The notes: a model not told the origin generated them from the sequence alone. A stretch of 64,000 nucleotides of DNA from Filosporella fistucella (GCA_030077755.1 JAQJZZ010000002.1:2227732-2291731); one strand, 5' to 3'; counted from the first letter of the stretch, positions 1 to 12,249 are shown. Made by a program: numbers and translations.

Positions 1-1534
1 CGCGGTACTCGACCTTCATATTGTGAGATCTCGGGAGTGGGCTGGTGTTCAATTCAAGACGGAACTCACTCAGGGGATACAAACTGTCCTGATGGGAGCC
101 CAGAAAAAATACCGCTTCCACAAGAAGTGTGATCGGCGTTTTTGCAGTCCTTGCATCTGAAGAGATGGAGGGCTTCGTTGGGGTACTGAAACTGGGGGGT
201 TTACTTCTTTGGTTCATTTTTCGGACAACATTCGAGTCAGAATAACATTTCCCTTGTTCGTGGTTTGTCTAAGTAATCTGTAATACCTCAGATATCAACA
301 AGAATTTATTTTGTCCGTCAGTCCTCCTTGTTCCATCGCCTGGCTGATTCTATCATACCACTTACACCCAATCGAAGTCTTAATGTAATATTACTGACAA
401 AAGTACTCTGAGATGGTAACCTAACGGTTACCAAGATGTCATTTACGAGAGCCTACACGCGGACTTGGATGGAATAGAAAGAATAGAGAGCGAAGAGAGA
501 CTCCTAGGGTAATAGGTATGTTAGAGAAGTCCGCATAGTACAAGATGTACTGTACTATTGGAGATCATGGTGGCAGGGACTGCTCGTCGAGAACAGGAGG
601 ATTTCCAAGCGCTGATGAGGAATTGCACGGAGGGTGAATCAATAGCTCCTGTTCATGGGAAGGTGGCATCCAATTGCTAAGATTTATTACTTAGTGAACG
701 ATGAGATTAAGTATTCGTTTCCATAGATCACATTGGGGGGCCCCGACCGCAACCTAGTTATCAGACGCTTACTCAACAGCTAATGATATAGCCACCACCA
801 AGACCCAAGGAGAAGGCAGAGGAGAAGAAGGGGGAGAAAAGCGATGACAAGACGTCAGGTGGGACGAAAATGGCTCCGGGGCATTCTGCACCTACACTCC
901 CTCCACTAACTCCATACCGTTTGGGAAGTTTCGACATGGGGCAAGGTGCAAAATCCACACGTATCTCACCTCCCACAGTGATGGTTCGCCACGAGGCAGC
1001 TCGATCACGAATTTGCCACATGCAGCAGTGGACTTCCTACTTCACAATCTTTTAACGGATCGGAGATCACTCCAATGGCATCAAGTTCCGACTCTGCAGG
1101 TTGATGGAGGCAAGCGTAATCAGTATCTTTGAGGAGCCACGAAGAGTTCCATTCAACACAAGATCCTTTCTGACAGGGAGAAAGAGGTGGGAATTGGACG
1201 CCAAATCAACACGCCCGATTCCATGGCAGCAATTGGATATTGCTAGAAAGTCCCAGGGAGATACCTACTACAGGTGGTCGTACAACATGGCCAGAACTTC
1301 TCCAGCCGACAAAGGAAACTAGAAAAATGAGTATTGGGGGTAATTGTCAAGGGCAAACACAGCGTAAATCCCATATCAGGGATGTTTCTTCTTTTGCTAG
1401 AGCAAAGGATAGAATCATTGATGAGACTGCGTACCAGTCCCCAGCCGAATATCAGGCCTTGCCATCTACCTCGTGGGCTAGAGCCTGTCAGAGAGGCTAT
1501 TCTAATACTTTGCCCTTCAAAAGCCCAAGACTTT
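1..1534. other. no gene recognised
   Basis: I see no convincing coding region here. Short open frames on both strands lack recognisable domains, and splice sites do not join them into anything coherent. The only structure noted is a perfect inverted repeat at 415-432. Part of this stretch could hold the lost N-terminal half of the P450 remnant that follows, but no P450 motif is visible before about 1535. Confidence 0.5.
415..432. repeat. 7-bp inverted repeat with 4-nt spacer
   Basis: GGTAACC, spacer TAAC, then GGTTACC form a perfect palindromic hairpin. It could be a transcription-factor site or chance. No adjacent intact gene gives it a role. Confidence 0.4.
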
Positions 1535-2186
1535 GACACGTCATATCGCAATGTATCATTCTTCAGTTCCACAGCAGGAAGCTTTCTGAAACATACACCT
1601 TGGGTCAATAATCTGATGCAAGCACTTCCAAACAGCGTAGCAAAGATATTTCCATGATCTGAACCATCCCCCTTCCTGTGCTCGAACAATTACTTTACCC
1701 TCAATGTAGTGATAGAAGAGGGGTTTCGACTCACATACGGCGTATCATGTCGTCTCGCACGTCTCGATCACGATAAGGAAATGATCTTTATAGAGGGAGA
1801 AAAGAAATGCGTCATCCCCGCCCCCCCCAAAATACCCGTGGGAATGGGCGATCGTGCAGCTCTATCACATCGAAACTATCTTCTCCAACCCAAGACTCTT
1901 TTCTCCGGAGCGTTGGTTGGAGGGGAAGAATAAAGCGATTGATAAGTATATGGTTAGTTTTTGTGCGAGGAGTAGACAGTGTATGGGTAATAATCTTGCG
2001 CATGCGGAGTTGTATCTTGGGTTGAGTCTTATTCAGTGAGGTAGTAGGGAGGTTATGGGAGAGGATGATATGGGGATTTTTGAGCTGTTTGAGACGGGGT
2101 TGAGAGTTGTGGAGAATGAGAGTGATGCATTTTTGCCGCTTCAGCAGCCGGGCAGTAAGGGGATTAGAGTTATGGCTTTTACGTGA
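1535..2186 (+). pseudogene. cytochrome P450 remnant (trichodiene-oxygenase/CYP58-like)
   Basis: Pieces of a P450 appear in the right order, but broken. About 1535-1657 resembles the helix before the I-helix (a PWVNNLMQALP stretch). At 1709 the K-helix is present, with E-x-x-R in EEGFRLTYG followed by RLARL. At about 1885 there is an FSPERWL meander. At about 1951-2000 there is a degenerate haem loop, FCARSRQCMG, which keeps the cysteine, followed by NLAHAEL. At about 2145 there is a C-terminal GSKGIRV. The oxygen-binding I-helix is missing between 1657 and 1709. The frame slips by one near 1845-1853, close to a C8 run, and an in-frame TGA lies at 2037-2039. The gene is therefore deleted internally, frameshifted and nonsense-mutated. 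The order of motifs matches fungal P450s of the trichodiene oxygenase type; the subfamily is a judgement by eye. Confidence 0.75.
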
Positions 2187-2520
2187 GTTTGTACAGAGAC
2201 GAGAGGGCTCGTGAACGGTGATGGAGATACGGTAGATTTTGGTTTGCAGGTATGAATTAATTTCCTGAATCGCAATCTGATATAGCTTGATACTTGAGAA
2301 GCGTTTTCTGAGTAAGTTTTTCTGCCACTGCACGCTCTGTGTCCCTGTTCATGGAGAGAAGGAGATTAAGGCATTACATCTCGCCCACTTCAATCACTCC
2401 ATCCAAAACAGGCACAAATTCAATGGGCTGCTTTATTCTGATGCCTTTTTGCGATATTCTTCCTCGCACTAGACCCTGGTCAGCCAATCCATTTCCACTT
2501 TCAAGGAGACGTCGGACATA

Positions 2521-2793
2521 CTAATAAGCCCCAAGAACTGTCGCGATCAACGACGGTATACCCACCCCAAGTCCAACCCCAATCGCAATTCTGTCGGATG
2601 TTGATAGGCCTCCTCCGCCACCTGAACCTGTTGAAATAGTATTCGTGTTGGTGTTATTGTTGATGTTATCTCTGATCGCGAGAATCCTTGAGAGGAGGCC
2701 GTGTTCGTATCGGTTGAGAGGATGTGTAGCACAGAGTTGAACAAAAGAGAATGATGATGCTAGCAGAAATAAACTGAAGAAGACTTGCGGCAT
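2521..2793 (-). CDS. small secreted or membrane-anchored protein, Gly-rich linker
   Basis: A 90-residue protein of unknown function. It starts with a clear signal peptide (MPQVFFSLFLLASSFSFV). A short polar region, an Asn/Thr run and a GSGGGGG linker follow. It ends in a hydrophobic Gly/Ile/Val segment (IAIGVGLGVGIPSL) that reads as a C-terminal membrane anchor. This layout is common among small fungal surface proteins. I chose the ATG at 2793 because it starts the signal peptide. The open frame extends upstream to 2907, and a possible intron in the 5' region (GTAAGC at 2886 to CATAG near 2833 on the minus strand) means an extra upstream exon is possible. It is divergent from the gene at 3457. 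Confidence 0.6.
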   Translation of the reverse strand: MPQVFFSLFLLASSFSFVQLCATHPLNRYEHGLLSRILAIRDNINNNTNTNTISTGSGGGGGLSTSDRIAIGVGLGVGIPSLIATVLGAY

Positions 2794-3456
2794 GATCGAA
2801 TACTTCGATTTGAAATATTTCCCAAGTGTTGCTATGGGAATGAGGAGTTTTGTCAGTAGGAGTCTTGTTCTTGAGCTGTGCTTACTTGCGACACAGAAGT
2901 ACTCCACAAGTTCTAGCTGTTATCAATCTTTTTTTTAAGAAGACAACAATAACATGTCAACATGAGGAGAAAGTCTCCTGCCACCCGCACAGCTCCGATA
3001 TCTCAACATGCAAGAACCGCAACACCACTGAGGCTTAAGCCTCCAGTGAACCGGAATGTTGTCATTCGCTTGGCGCACACCTCAACACGGCAGAGTCAGA
3101 ATGGGCGCATCAAATCATGTCTTTTGGTAATCCTCGTGATACTTTACGATATGCTAGAATTCTCAATTTAGAAATCGCGAGAGAGGTTATTGGATCGAGG
3201 TGGACAGAGCTGAAGATGCCAAGATGGAAAAAGGAAAAAAAAACATCTGGGGCAACACCACAATGAGACACGAGCCCAAATTCAGCTTTGGAGCTTGTGG
3301 TATGATAGTCGTGATAAATTTGATGGGTGAGGATGGAGTGATGTGTGCAAATATATGTGCATGGAAAAGTCGTTCTCATAGTATTCAACGACAGGCCCAA
3401 ATTCACCCTCGAAAACCGGACTTAAATCAACAACTATCTTGATCGCAGCTTCTGAA
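2794..3456. other. divergent intergenic region
   Basis: About 660 bases lie between the two small secreted-protein genes and must contain both promoters. Short open frames occur, but none has a recognisable domain. I cannot name a regulatory motif. Confidence 0.4.
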
Positions 3457-4076
3457 ATGATTTCGTACTTTGGCTTACTCTGGCTAGCCATAACCACCCA
3501 AGCACAAATCAATCTTCCATTCGACACAATATACTCGGTGCACAGCAGTGACGTGCCTCGATGTCCACCAGGCTACCAAGCAGACAGTAAATACATTGCT
3601 TGCTGCTCAACATATGACTACTTGACAACGGCGCTTGCTCCGGGCTCAACAGCTGTACCCGCTTGCTGCAATTCCGACGCTGTGGGAGGTTGTACCGGTG
3701 CTGCCGAGGTGATGTTGGAATGGAAAATGAGTACTGATACAATCTTAGACAAGAGTAGGTTTTCTTCTTCGTCTAGACTTTGGAATCCCCAAACTAGATG
3801 AAATGAAGACTGACAGTACCATGAACAGCTACGATCGTACCAATTACACCCGGATCGCAAGGAGCGACCACAGCAGCGGCTAAGCCAACTCCAACTGGCT
3901 CTGTACCGACCGCAACAACAACAAATGGTGGAGACACAAATAACAATGGGAATACAAATGTCAACAACAACAGCATCAAGATCGGTTCGGCACCAGGATC
4001 GAGCTATTGGAACATGGGAGTATTATGCGTTGTAGTGTTTCTTCGCACACTGTATATCTGCCTACTTGGCTTCTAA
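3457..4076 (+). CDS. small cysteine-rich secreted/anchored protein
   Basis: Two exons, 3457-3754 and 3829-4076, joined across a 74-nt GT-AG intron with a CTGAC branch site, give 181 residues in frame. Residues 1-16 form a signal peptide (MISYFGLLWLAITTQA). A compact cysteine region follows, with CPPGYQ, an ACCS pair, an ACC pair and a further single Cys. The second exon encodes a Thr/Pro/Asn-rich stalk and a C-terminal hydrophobic segment (MGVLCVVVFLRTLYICLLGF), consistent with a membrane anchor or a GPI-type signal. No family is recognised. The cysteine pattern resembles small fungal surface or effector-type proteins, but that is inference. The first ATG before the signal peptide was used. 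Confidence 0.7.
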
Positions 4077-5806
4077 TATACACCTGATCTGGTATGGGCT
4101 GTGCAGTCTGCCACCTGCAACTTCTTTCGGGGAGCGAATATTTCGAGGGCTCTGGCGCAGGGAGTGTGTCATTTGCTTGAGCTGCTGGATGAACCCTTAG
4201 GCAGGAGCTAGCCTAGTGTCACATGTAGAATAGCGATGTCTTGTGTTAAACTTGGCAAGAGGTTTCGAGCAGTGAATCTTAAGGCTGATACTGAACCAGT
4301 GACTCTCAGCTTCTTCGCACCTCATATGTTAATCTGTGACCGATGGCCACGACCTGATGAAGCTCATGTCAATGTTGCCTTGTTGTATTCACACATTCCA
4401 GTATGATAATATTAATCATGAGAGTAATATTTGTCGTAACCTGGATGGTATTCGGGCTTCAGAATTCTATCTTCATGAATAATTACCCTATTATTCATTT
4501 GTTGGGTTGAGAAGGCTCTAGGAAGTATTGATTTTCTTCTAGTAGTAAGTGAGAGACACTTGATCAGTCTTGTCATCGTCTTTTTCACCTAAGCAATCCA
4601 GTCTTTGGAAATCGAGACGACATTAGCACATTTCGCTTGATCCCCAATGCGAAAGATTTTACTAGGCGATTCTTTGGTAGCTATGAGAATTGAAAAACTC
4701 AATGAACCAGCACAAAGAAATTTTTGCTAGATTACTCAAAGGACTTGATTGGTGAAACTTCACTTGAAGTTCTTGATCACTTTCAGGAGGACACTCACCC
4801 TTTTTGGATTACTGAGCGGAAAAATAATTTCTTGAATGTTATTTCTTTAACATGTGATTCCTCGTTGTTGTGCCTGCCTTTTTGGTTTGTTTTCCCTGTG
4901 GACATTGCCATTGTGAACCCCTCCTGGAGTAGGGCGAAGCGTCAGAGCCCCAAAGCAAGCAGGACGGCTATGTAGCCGCAATCTTGAATATTTAGAAGGT
5001 GCAGGTCGATCGGGAGCATCTTAATCAATTGAACTCTCATGGTATCTTCGAGCAATGAATATTTGTGGTAGAGTCAGTACGTGAAGATACATTCTGTTTC
5101 ATATTGATAAGTACCTACAGGTTGAATTAAGGTTCTAAAGAACACGATCACCACTTCAGACGTTCGCCCAAACATGTGTCTTGTCGATCTGACATGCAAC
5201 ATGCGGTCAGTCAGAAATATCGCTCCACCCCTCCCCTGCCAAGCTAACTCGAGGTCCCACCAACGAGGCTAAAACATTCGAGGCTGAGACTTTCCACTTT
5301 CTAACTTCACCTCAATTCATCCCATCTTCAACTCGTACCGGCTCGCATTCCTTTTCAACCGTCATCCTATTTAATTTCATGAATCAGTACATTCGACAAT
5401 GTACCGTAATTGCCAGGACAGCAAATCCAACTGGAAAAATTGACATCTGTGAGAGGTCCAAGTTCGATCCAAGTTCCCGAAATCTGATGCATGGAATGTA
5501 ACACGGAGTCGGCCAAAGGTGCTGGCCCTCCTGAGCAACCCATACAAGATCACTCCTCACGACCGTCATCCCAGAAGCTATCAGACTCTATACCCGTAAT
5601 GGCAGGGTCTTTACTCGTTCTGGTTCCAGCGCTTGGGATATGATCTGATACTGTACCCTGGCACTAGTGCCCACTCTGGCCCCGAATCCCCTCACCAGCC
5701 TTCAATTCACAGAAAATAAATCACATTCGCCAGCTAGCTGCAGATACACGCACGAACGCACCTCACCGCCCGAACATATAATGAGCTACTCGAAATGACC
5801 TCCTAG
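4077..5806. other. long intergenic region, no gene seen
   Basis: About 1.7 kb without a convincing gene. An 83-codon frame at 4724-4975 has no domain, no signal peptide and no splice support, so it was not called. The CT- and CA-rich stretch around 5700-5800 is probably the promoter and leader of the next gene. Confidence 0.5.
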
Positions 5807-6683
5807 ATGTCCCTATCACGAATCCCTCTTCAGCAAGTCTTTCGTTCGAAACCCACTCGTTCTCCTTCATCAGCCTCGACGGATTCTACCTCGGAGACTG
5901 CATTTGTACCGCGCGATATAACACCTCCTACCTCTGTCTTTGGTACGCCAGAGAAATTATCTTCATCTCCTCCACAACTCAATACTTTTTCGCCTCCTCC
6001 TCGACTTACTACGTTTGCTCTCCAATCTCGAGCCATGTCTGCATCACCGAACCGCGGTCCTCCGGTGCCACGAGGTACCAGGACGCCGCAGATGTTGGAA
6101 TATGAGCGTCAAGCGGAGGAGAGAGCTAGGGAGCAGGAGGCAATGCAGGAAGAGAGAGATAGGATGACGGCAGAGATGAACAGAATACAGCAGGAGCAAG
6201 ATCGTATCGCACAAGAGGAATATGAGATGAGGCAATACTACGAAGCAGAAGCGCTGAAGCATGCAGAGGAAGTGAGGTTGCATCAGGAAGGTGCGTATTT
6301 TCGTATTTTGCAACGTATTCTGGAGGCAAACACCATAGGCGGGAGAGGTTTGATGGTTCTCGGGAAATGGTTTGGAAGATGGGGAATGGAGAGGGAAGGG
6401 AGAGGTGGGATGAACTTCTCGTCCTTTGCCTGTTCCTGTTTCATGTTTCTTGCGCATACCTGAGTGAAATTATATGCTAATTCACACAGTAGAAGTCCGG
6501 CAGCATCAGCAACGACTACGAGAACACGAGCGAAGAATTCGCGACCATGAAGCTAGCTCTGAAGCTTTTGCGAAGGTCATTGCGATGCCAGCAAAACCGG
6601 GGCGTGGAAGAGAAATATCGTTTTTGCAGCCAAGAGATAGGACAGGAACGGGATTGAACGGAAATGGGGCGAATGGACCGTGA
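5807..6683 (+). CDS. hypothetical coiled-coil protein, Glu/Gln-rich
   Basis: Exons 5807-6290 and 6490-6683 are joined across a 199-nt GTGCGT...CACAG intron and encode 225 residues. The first 90 residues are Ser/Pro/Thr-rich and probably disordered. From about residue 97 to 190 the chain is a near-continuous charged helix with many Glu, Gln, Arg and Met residues (EYERQAEERAREQEAMQEE and similar), and this coiled coil runs straight across the exon junction. The tail is basic and Gly-rich. Frame continuity and helix continuity over the junction both support the intron. No named family is recognised; a cytoskeletal or scaffold role would be a guess. Confidence 0.65.
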
Positions 6684-7153
6684 GGGAACCACAAATCAAT
6701 GATACCACGAAATTGGGAGAGTCTGGAACTCTGAAAAGAGGAACAGATTCGTACACAGGTATGACGAGATACTTATTGTGAGAGAGTATGCTAATCCTGT
6801 AGCCTCTACCATCCATATACGAACGATTCCCCTCTGGGAGGGAGAATGGAAGCGGAAGAATTAAGGAAAGAATAATAGACGAAGGAGAGCTGTACGACTA
6901 ATGTGTAAATGAAGTATGTACCAATCACGAGGAAACGGCTGGAGTTGCCCAAAAAATTGTACACTATTTGTCAGGAGGACTGTATATAGGCTGCTCAATA
7001 CCCAGAAGATTTCAATTCATGCAAGACTCATATTCGAAGCAGAAGTATATACAGAGATGCCGAATTATGTACTAAATAGGCTACCATACAATATTTACCC
7101 AGACGCCCGCTCAATGCATCCATATGCCAAGTGTTCCAGGCTCCGTCAATTTA
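6684..7153. other. convergent intergenic region
   Basis: About 470 bases between the ends of two convergent genes, presumably 3' untranslated sequence. Nothing else seen. Confidence 0.4.
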
Positions 7154-9157
7154 TCAAACATCCTCCTTCGGTACTGCCCCATCATTCTCTCTATTCACCC
7201 TTTTCTCTTGCTCTCTACTGAGCCTCTTTTCCTCCTTCAAAGCCTCCTTACCCAATTTTTTCTGTTCTTGTAAATCTTTCCTCTTTTTCTCTTCTTCGGC
7301 CAAACCTGTTCTCGTAACCTTGTGTTCCTTGCTCAGCGTCTGATTTCCAATAAAGATACTGATCACAACACCTAAAGCTGCAAACGCAACATACATAATC
7401 CACATCGTTTTCAAACTCTCGTGAAATGCTTGGCGTGCAATAGCTCTTTGGGCTGCTGGAAGTGCAGATACAATCCCTACTGAGGCACCTGCAGAACCGC
7501 CTGAAAGAGAATTCGCTATTTGTGGTCCCAGTGCTGCAACGAGTGCTGGGAACCGCTTCTGCATTTCATTTTGGAACACCACACCACCGATGACGACTGA
7601 GATGGATGTGGAAAGATTACGTGTAAAACCAAATGTCGAAGTAGCCGTGGCAATGTCTTGAGGTGCGACCATGGTCTGAAGAGCCAGAAGTGGCGATTGG
7701 AAATTAGGTCCAACTCCGATACCAGCAACGATTTGATAGATAATGATTTTCGCCCATCCTGGTGTCAAAGGGAGGTCAATGAATAGACCAGTTCCTAAAA
7801 CCAAGATGACCATTCCAAACCAGATAGCTGGGAGATATTTCCCCGTCTTCTTGATGAAGACCCCCGTGGCACCAGAGACGAATGACAGCGACAGCGCAAA
7901 TGGGAGGAGATATACGCCTGAAAGAAGTGGTGTAGCTCCCAACACAGCTTGAAAGTATAGCGGGAGATAATATGTTCCTGCGATGAAGACAAAACCATGA
8001 CAGAAGCAGACACCCAACGACGCAATGTTGGAGCTATGCTTGAAAAGTCGAAGAGGCATCACAGGATACCTAGCAAACTTCCATTCGTTGACAACAAATA
8101 GTCCAGCGACTACAACACCAAAGACTATCAAGCAAATGACCTTTGCAGAGCTCCATGGGTATGTGACGCCACCAAATTCGAGGCCAAGAAGGAGCATCAG
8201 TGTACCTCCAACGATTGTAAGTGATCCTGCCCAGTCGATAGCTTTGAGTCCCTCCCAAATAGGTGTTCGAGGATTGTGGAGGTGCAAAAAGAAGAATAGT
8301 CCAACAAATGTTGCTCCAGTAATTGGCACTGGGACTGTTAGCTGAGTTGTTTAATTCATGCACAAATACTTACAATTGATATAGAAGCACCACCTCCAGG
8401 AAACTTTCTCTGTGAAAACACCCCCAAGAATAGGGCCGACTGCGCTTGCGAATGCCCATACCATCCCGATTATCCCAAAATATGCTCCTCTTTTTCGCAT
8501 GCTAAACAAATCGCTGATACAGATGTTGGTAAGAATAATCAGGCCTCCTCCACCAACGCCCTGAATAGCTCTGGCTGTAATCAACATCCCAATATTGACA
8601 CTAACTGCAGCTATCAGGCTTCCAACAAAGAATATTGCTGCTGCCACAAGCAGAATCGGCTTTCTTCCCCAAATATCTGAAAATTTGCCCCATGAAGGTG
8701 TACTGGCAGCATTTGCCAGCAAATATGCAGAGCCTATCCAAGTATAGCCAGCATTCGAATGGAAATGTTCGCTGATGGTGGGTAGTGCAGTTGTTATGAT
8801 AGTCGTATCGAGGGCAGCAAGAAAAACGGAAGCACAAAGAGATGCCATGATGATGGCTGTCTCGAGGGTTGTCCTCTTGTCTTCAGGATTGTCTCCATTT
8901 TCTCCATCGTTGGCCACTGCATCTGCAGATGATGATGATGATGTCGTCGGTACAGCAGTATCGTCCAGACTCGTCCCCGATGACCCTGTGGGGATATTCT
9001 TCGAATCCAAAGAAGGGGTGCTGGTTTGTGGTCTCTCATCGACTCTGAATTGTCCCGTCATGCTTCCAGTGGTTCCTCGTTCTGCGCCTCCCTCAGCCAC
9101 AACCTCAGCCTGACGTTCAGCCTTGTCTGTCTTCTCGGTATCCATTTCCCGCGACAT
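7154..9157 (-). CDS. MFS multidrug/toxin exporter (DHA2, 14-TM type)
   Basis: Exons 9157-8374 and 8328-7154 flank a 45-nt intron with a CTAAC branch site and encode 652 residues. The join recreates the family motif FYINLPI. After a disordered Ser/Thr/Glu-rich N-terminus of about 90 residues come the hallmarks of the drug:H+ antiporter-2 group: LDTTIITTALPTI in TM1, the loop GKFSDIWGRKP (motif A) and GPILGGVF (motif C). The rest is a long hydrophobic protein consistent with 14 membrane spans. The C-terminal tail of about 60 residues is strongly charged (Lys/Glu). Relatives export fungal toxins and azoles at the plasma membrane by proton antiport. The substrate cannot be told here, and no biosynthetic cluster is adjacent. 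The nearby P450 is broken. Confidence 0.9.
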
Positions 9158-10356
9158 TATGTTATAAAGTGATCCAGCTCATTTTTAGGAAAAGGGAGAC
9201 CGGTTGATTATAAAGTAACAGAAGTCGGAACAAAGATTGGCTCTTCTGATGTGTCTATGACTATGCAGTCAGTAGGTCTGGTTTTCTTCATGTTCCATTG
9301 ACTTATTACGTTTTGAGATGACGGAATACGGGATCTCGGCAAACTCGAGGAAAAGCACCAATGACCACGCAGGAATTTGGAGGTTTCCAAAGTCTTACAG
9401 GGGTGGAGGAAAAGCAAAGGGGCGTCGGACTTTGAAAGTCATGACGGTGCCGAAATACAACTTTAATCTCCTCGACCTGACTTTTGCTCCGTGGAAGACG
9501 ATATGGGCAGATGTTCCTCCCGAGACCGAGCAAAAACAGATCCTGCACTTCTCTTATTAGCACACTACTTCAGAGTCATCTTGCTTCACAATTTTTCCCC
9601 TCTTTATCAGGTTTTATGTTCTTGTTAACACAAATCGTTCTTTTCTGTTGCATAATACACCTCGGTATCTTACTCCGTATACCCCTCTCACGCCTCAGAC
9701 TTGGTTGGTAGTGTAATTGTCTTCCGATGGACTGGTATTCATACCAACCTCAACGAATCACATTATTTGCAACTTCGGTTTCGAGCAGCCAAGCATACTA
9801 CGAAGTCTGTGTGCAAAATCTATACCAGAACGGACGAAGGGGCTGAAATATCACGGGGTAGCGACTTGCTGACCCACTCCGTATATTGAAAAGTTCGGCC
9901 GGGCTGACAAGTGGCTAGCGGCGGCTCCCGTTTGACAAGCGTCTACTATGTTACCGTTGTTGATATAGATACAGAGGTTTCCTAGTAATTTCTGCCACTA
10001 GGTTTGTTCGCTTGGCTCACTGTAATATTGTCCCATGTTATCGAAGGTCGATTTCTCACATTCAATCTGTGTGCAAAGACAAGTAATTAGATGTGACCTT
10101 ATCAGCAAGTATATCTGTTCCAATCAATACCGCGTTCGTGGTCCTTAGATGGAATCAACTGTTATTCGCTCTCGAGACCGAGGATACTCTTGGCTTGACA
10201 GGGGATCCGCCAATTGCGTTCTCTCCGCCGTACAGAGACATTGTTACAGGTCTGGATCTTTTCGTGTTCTGGGACCATTTGTTATTATTTATCTGACTTT
10301 CTCACGTTTCTACTCCCATAATCAGAAAATTTTGTTGTCTCAGTTTATAGTTCAAG
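9158..10356. other. divergent intergenic region
   Basis: About 1.2 kb between the divergent exporter and HET genes. It must hold both promoters. Several open frames of 60-85 codons overlap on both strands, but none has a domain, and they read as chance. Confidence 0.45.
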
Positions 10357-12249
10357 ATGGATTCCAACCCCCGTTATCAATATACACCCATCAATGGCGA
10401 TGATGCCATTCGACTCATCATTCTTCATCCGTCTCCCGACTTTGAATCCAAGATTTTTTGCTCCCTGATAAGCACGACACTGCACGAGTGTGACGCTGAT
10501 ATCATTGAAAACTACACTGCCATTTCTTACGTGTGGGGGGATTCTTCGAGTCTGGTAAAGATATCCGTAGACGACAGAGATCTGAGTATCACAGCATGTC
10601 TGGATTCAGCACTTCGTTATCTGCGTTGTGCCAAACGATCGAGACGGATCTGGGCAGACGCCATTTGTATAAATCAATCCGATTATACCGAGAAATCTCA
10701 ACAAGTCCGGCAAATGGGCGAGATTTACAGGACTGCTGAGCATACACTCATTTATCTTGGAGGCGCCACCGCAGAGTCTGACATTTGTTTCGAATATGCA
10801 TCATCCAGCAATCGTTCCCAGAGCGGGAAGTCATGCCTGGACTTCAATTCCGATCCCGAATTCTTGAACCGCTGTATCAAAGATGTATTTGAGAGAACCT
10901 GGTTTACTCGTGTCTGGACATACCCGGAGCTGGCACTTTCCAAAAATCCTTATGTTCAATGCGGTCAAAAGTGCGTGCCTTGGAAGGCTCTCTGTTTGGC
11001 ATTGGAGGATTTATGCCGGATCATTGGACCTGCTAGCGGCAAACTTTTTCGCCCTATTGATGACATAAATAAAAGCTTCGATGGCCAGCTTTCTAAGAAG
11101 GAAAAACGACTACCAAACCCCTACGAGTTTGCAACGGCTCTCGTCAACGCTGTTCAGCAACGTCGTGGATTTGGGGTATTTGATCAGAGAGACAGAATAT
11201 TCGCCCCACTAGCAATCCCAGGTATCCTGCCAAACACTCTGGGCTCGGAACTCATCGAGGTTAATTACGCCAAACCCACGCTTACAGTTTTCCAGGACTT
11301 TGCAATATACGCAGTACAAACGACTGGAACTTACAACATACTTTATCATACTGAGAGTCCCATCGAGTTCGAAGACAGGGATATCAACCTTCCTTCGTGG
11401 TGTCCTGATTGGAAAGTCACCGGACCACGGAGCAGACCAAGGTCGACCCTTGGCCCAATTCCTATGGCTACATGGCAGAAACGTGAGCCTATGACTTTCC
11501 ACGAAATGCTGAAAAACAGAGCTTCTGGAATAGTTCCAGTGAAAGCCTGGCTGAATCCAGACGACATATCTTTGCTGGTCAGGCACACATGGCAATGCTT
11601 GAACAAAACAGCCGCAATTATACCCTGTATAGGGCATTCGATTGGGGTTGTCGAAGCATTATCATCTCCTATCACAAGTCCAGAATCCACACCACTGCCT
11701 CTAGGGACAATTGAAGTTTATGCAGCACTGCAATATTGGATCGATTTCTTGAAACAATCTGATATCGAATTTTCCTCTTTGAGAGGAAGAAAAGAGATTT
11801 TGAAACGATTTTCTGTATCCGAAGGGAGAAAAGCGTCCCCAATTTGGCTTCTGGAACATCTTGTATACCAAAGTCTAGAAAGGGATCAGGCCCTATCACC
11901 TGTACTAGTTGATCGAAAGGTGGCATTAATTCACGGCAAGAATTTAGCCCTGGTACCCAAAATTACCCAAGTCGGCGATGTCATATGCATGATTCAAGGA
12001 ATGGCTCATCCCTTGATATTTCACCCCATCCACTTGGAAGAGGGTGTATCTAGAGCACTTGAGGAAGGGATCCTGAACATTGTCAAAGAAAAAATATTCT
12101 CCAACAAAGCTCTGAAAGAATTTTCTCACGTCCCATCGACTGGACATTTTAAATTTGTCGGCGAAGCTTTTCTCGATCTTGATACCTGTAGAAGAGTTGT
12201 TGCCATGGATTTTAGAAGCAGATTCCCTGAATTATTCGTCCTCCATTAA
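10357..12249 (+). CDS. HET-domain protein (heterokaryon incompatibility)
   Basis: A single-exon gene of 630 residues. The HET domain spans roughly residues 50-200. It carries the conserved AISYVWGD box near residue 54, the IWADAICINQ box near residue 97, and QMGEIYRTAEHTLIYLG near residues 118-135. The remaining 430 residues are the variable C-terminal part with no recognised domain. HET-domain proteins are execution modules of allorecognition and regulated cell death after fusion of unlike hyphae. Some act downstream of NLR-type sensors. No partner gene of the NLR or het-s type is visible nearby. The start is the first ATG, at MDSNPRYQ. It is transcribed away from the exporter and convergently with the FAD oxidase. 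Confidence 0.9.
   Translation: MDSNPRYQYTPINGDDAIRLIILHPSPDFESKIFCSLISTTLHECDADIIENYTAISYVWGDSSSLVKISVDDRDLSITACLDSALRYLRCAKRSRRIWADAICINQSDYTEKSQQVRQMGEIYRTAEHTLIYLGGATAESDICFEYASSSNRSQSGKSCLDFNSDPEFLNRCIKDVFERTWFTRVWTYPELALSKNPYVQCGQKCVPWKALCLALEDLCRIIGPASGKLFRPIDDINKSFDGQLSKKEKRLPNPYEFATALVNAVQQRRGFGVFDQRDRIFAPLAIPGILPNTLGSELIEVNYAKPTLTVFQDFAIYAVQTTGTYNILYHTESPIEFEDRDINLPSWCPDWKVTGPRSRPRSTLGPIPMATWQKREPMTFHEMLKNRASGIVPVKAWLNPDDISLLVRHTWQCLNKTAAIIPCIGHSIGVVEALSSPITSPESTPLPLGTIEVYAALQYWIDFLKQSDIEFSSLRGRKEILKRFSVSEGRKASPIWLLEHLVYQSLERDQALSPVLVDRKVALIHGKNLALVPKITQVGDVICMIQGMAHPLIFHPIHLEEGVSRALEEGILNIVKEKIFSNKALKEFSHVPSTGHFKFVGEAFLDLDTCRRVVAMDFRSRFPELFVLH

Noticed and set aside
4724..4975. 83-codon frame in a long intergenic region
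   Set aside because: No domain and no extension by splicing.
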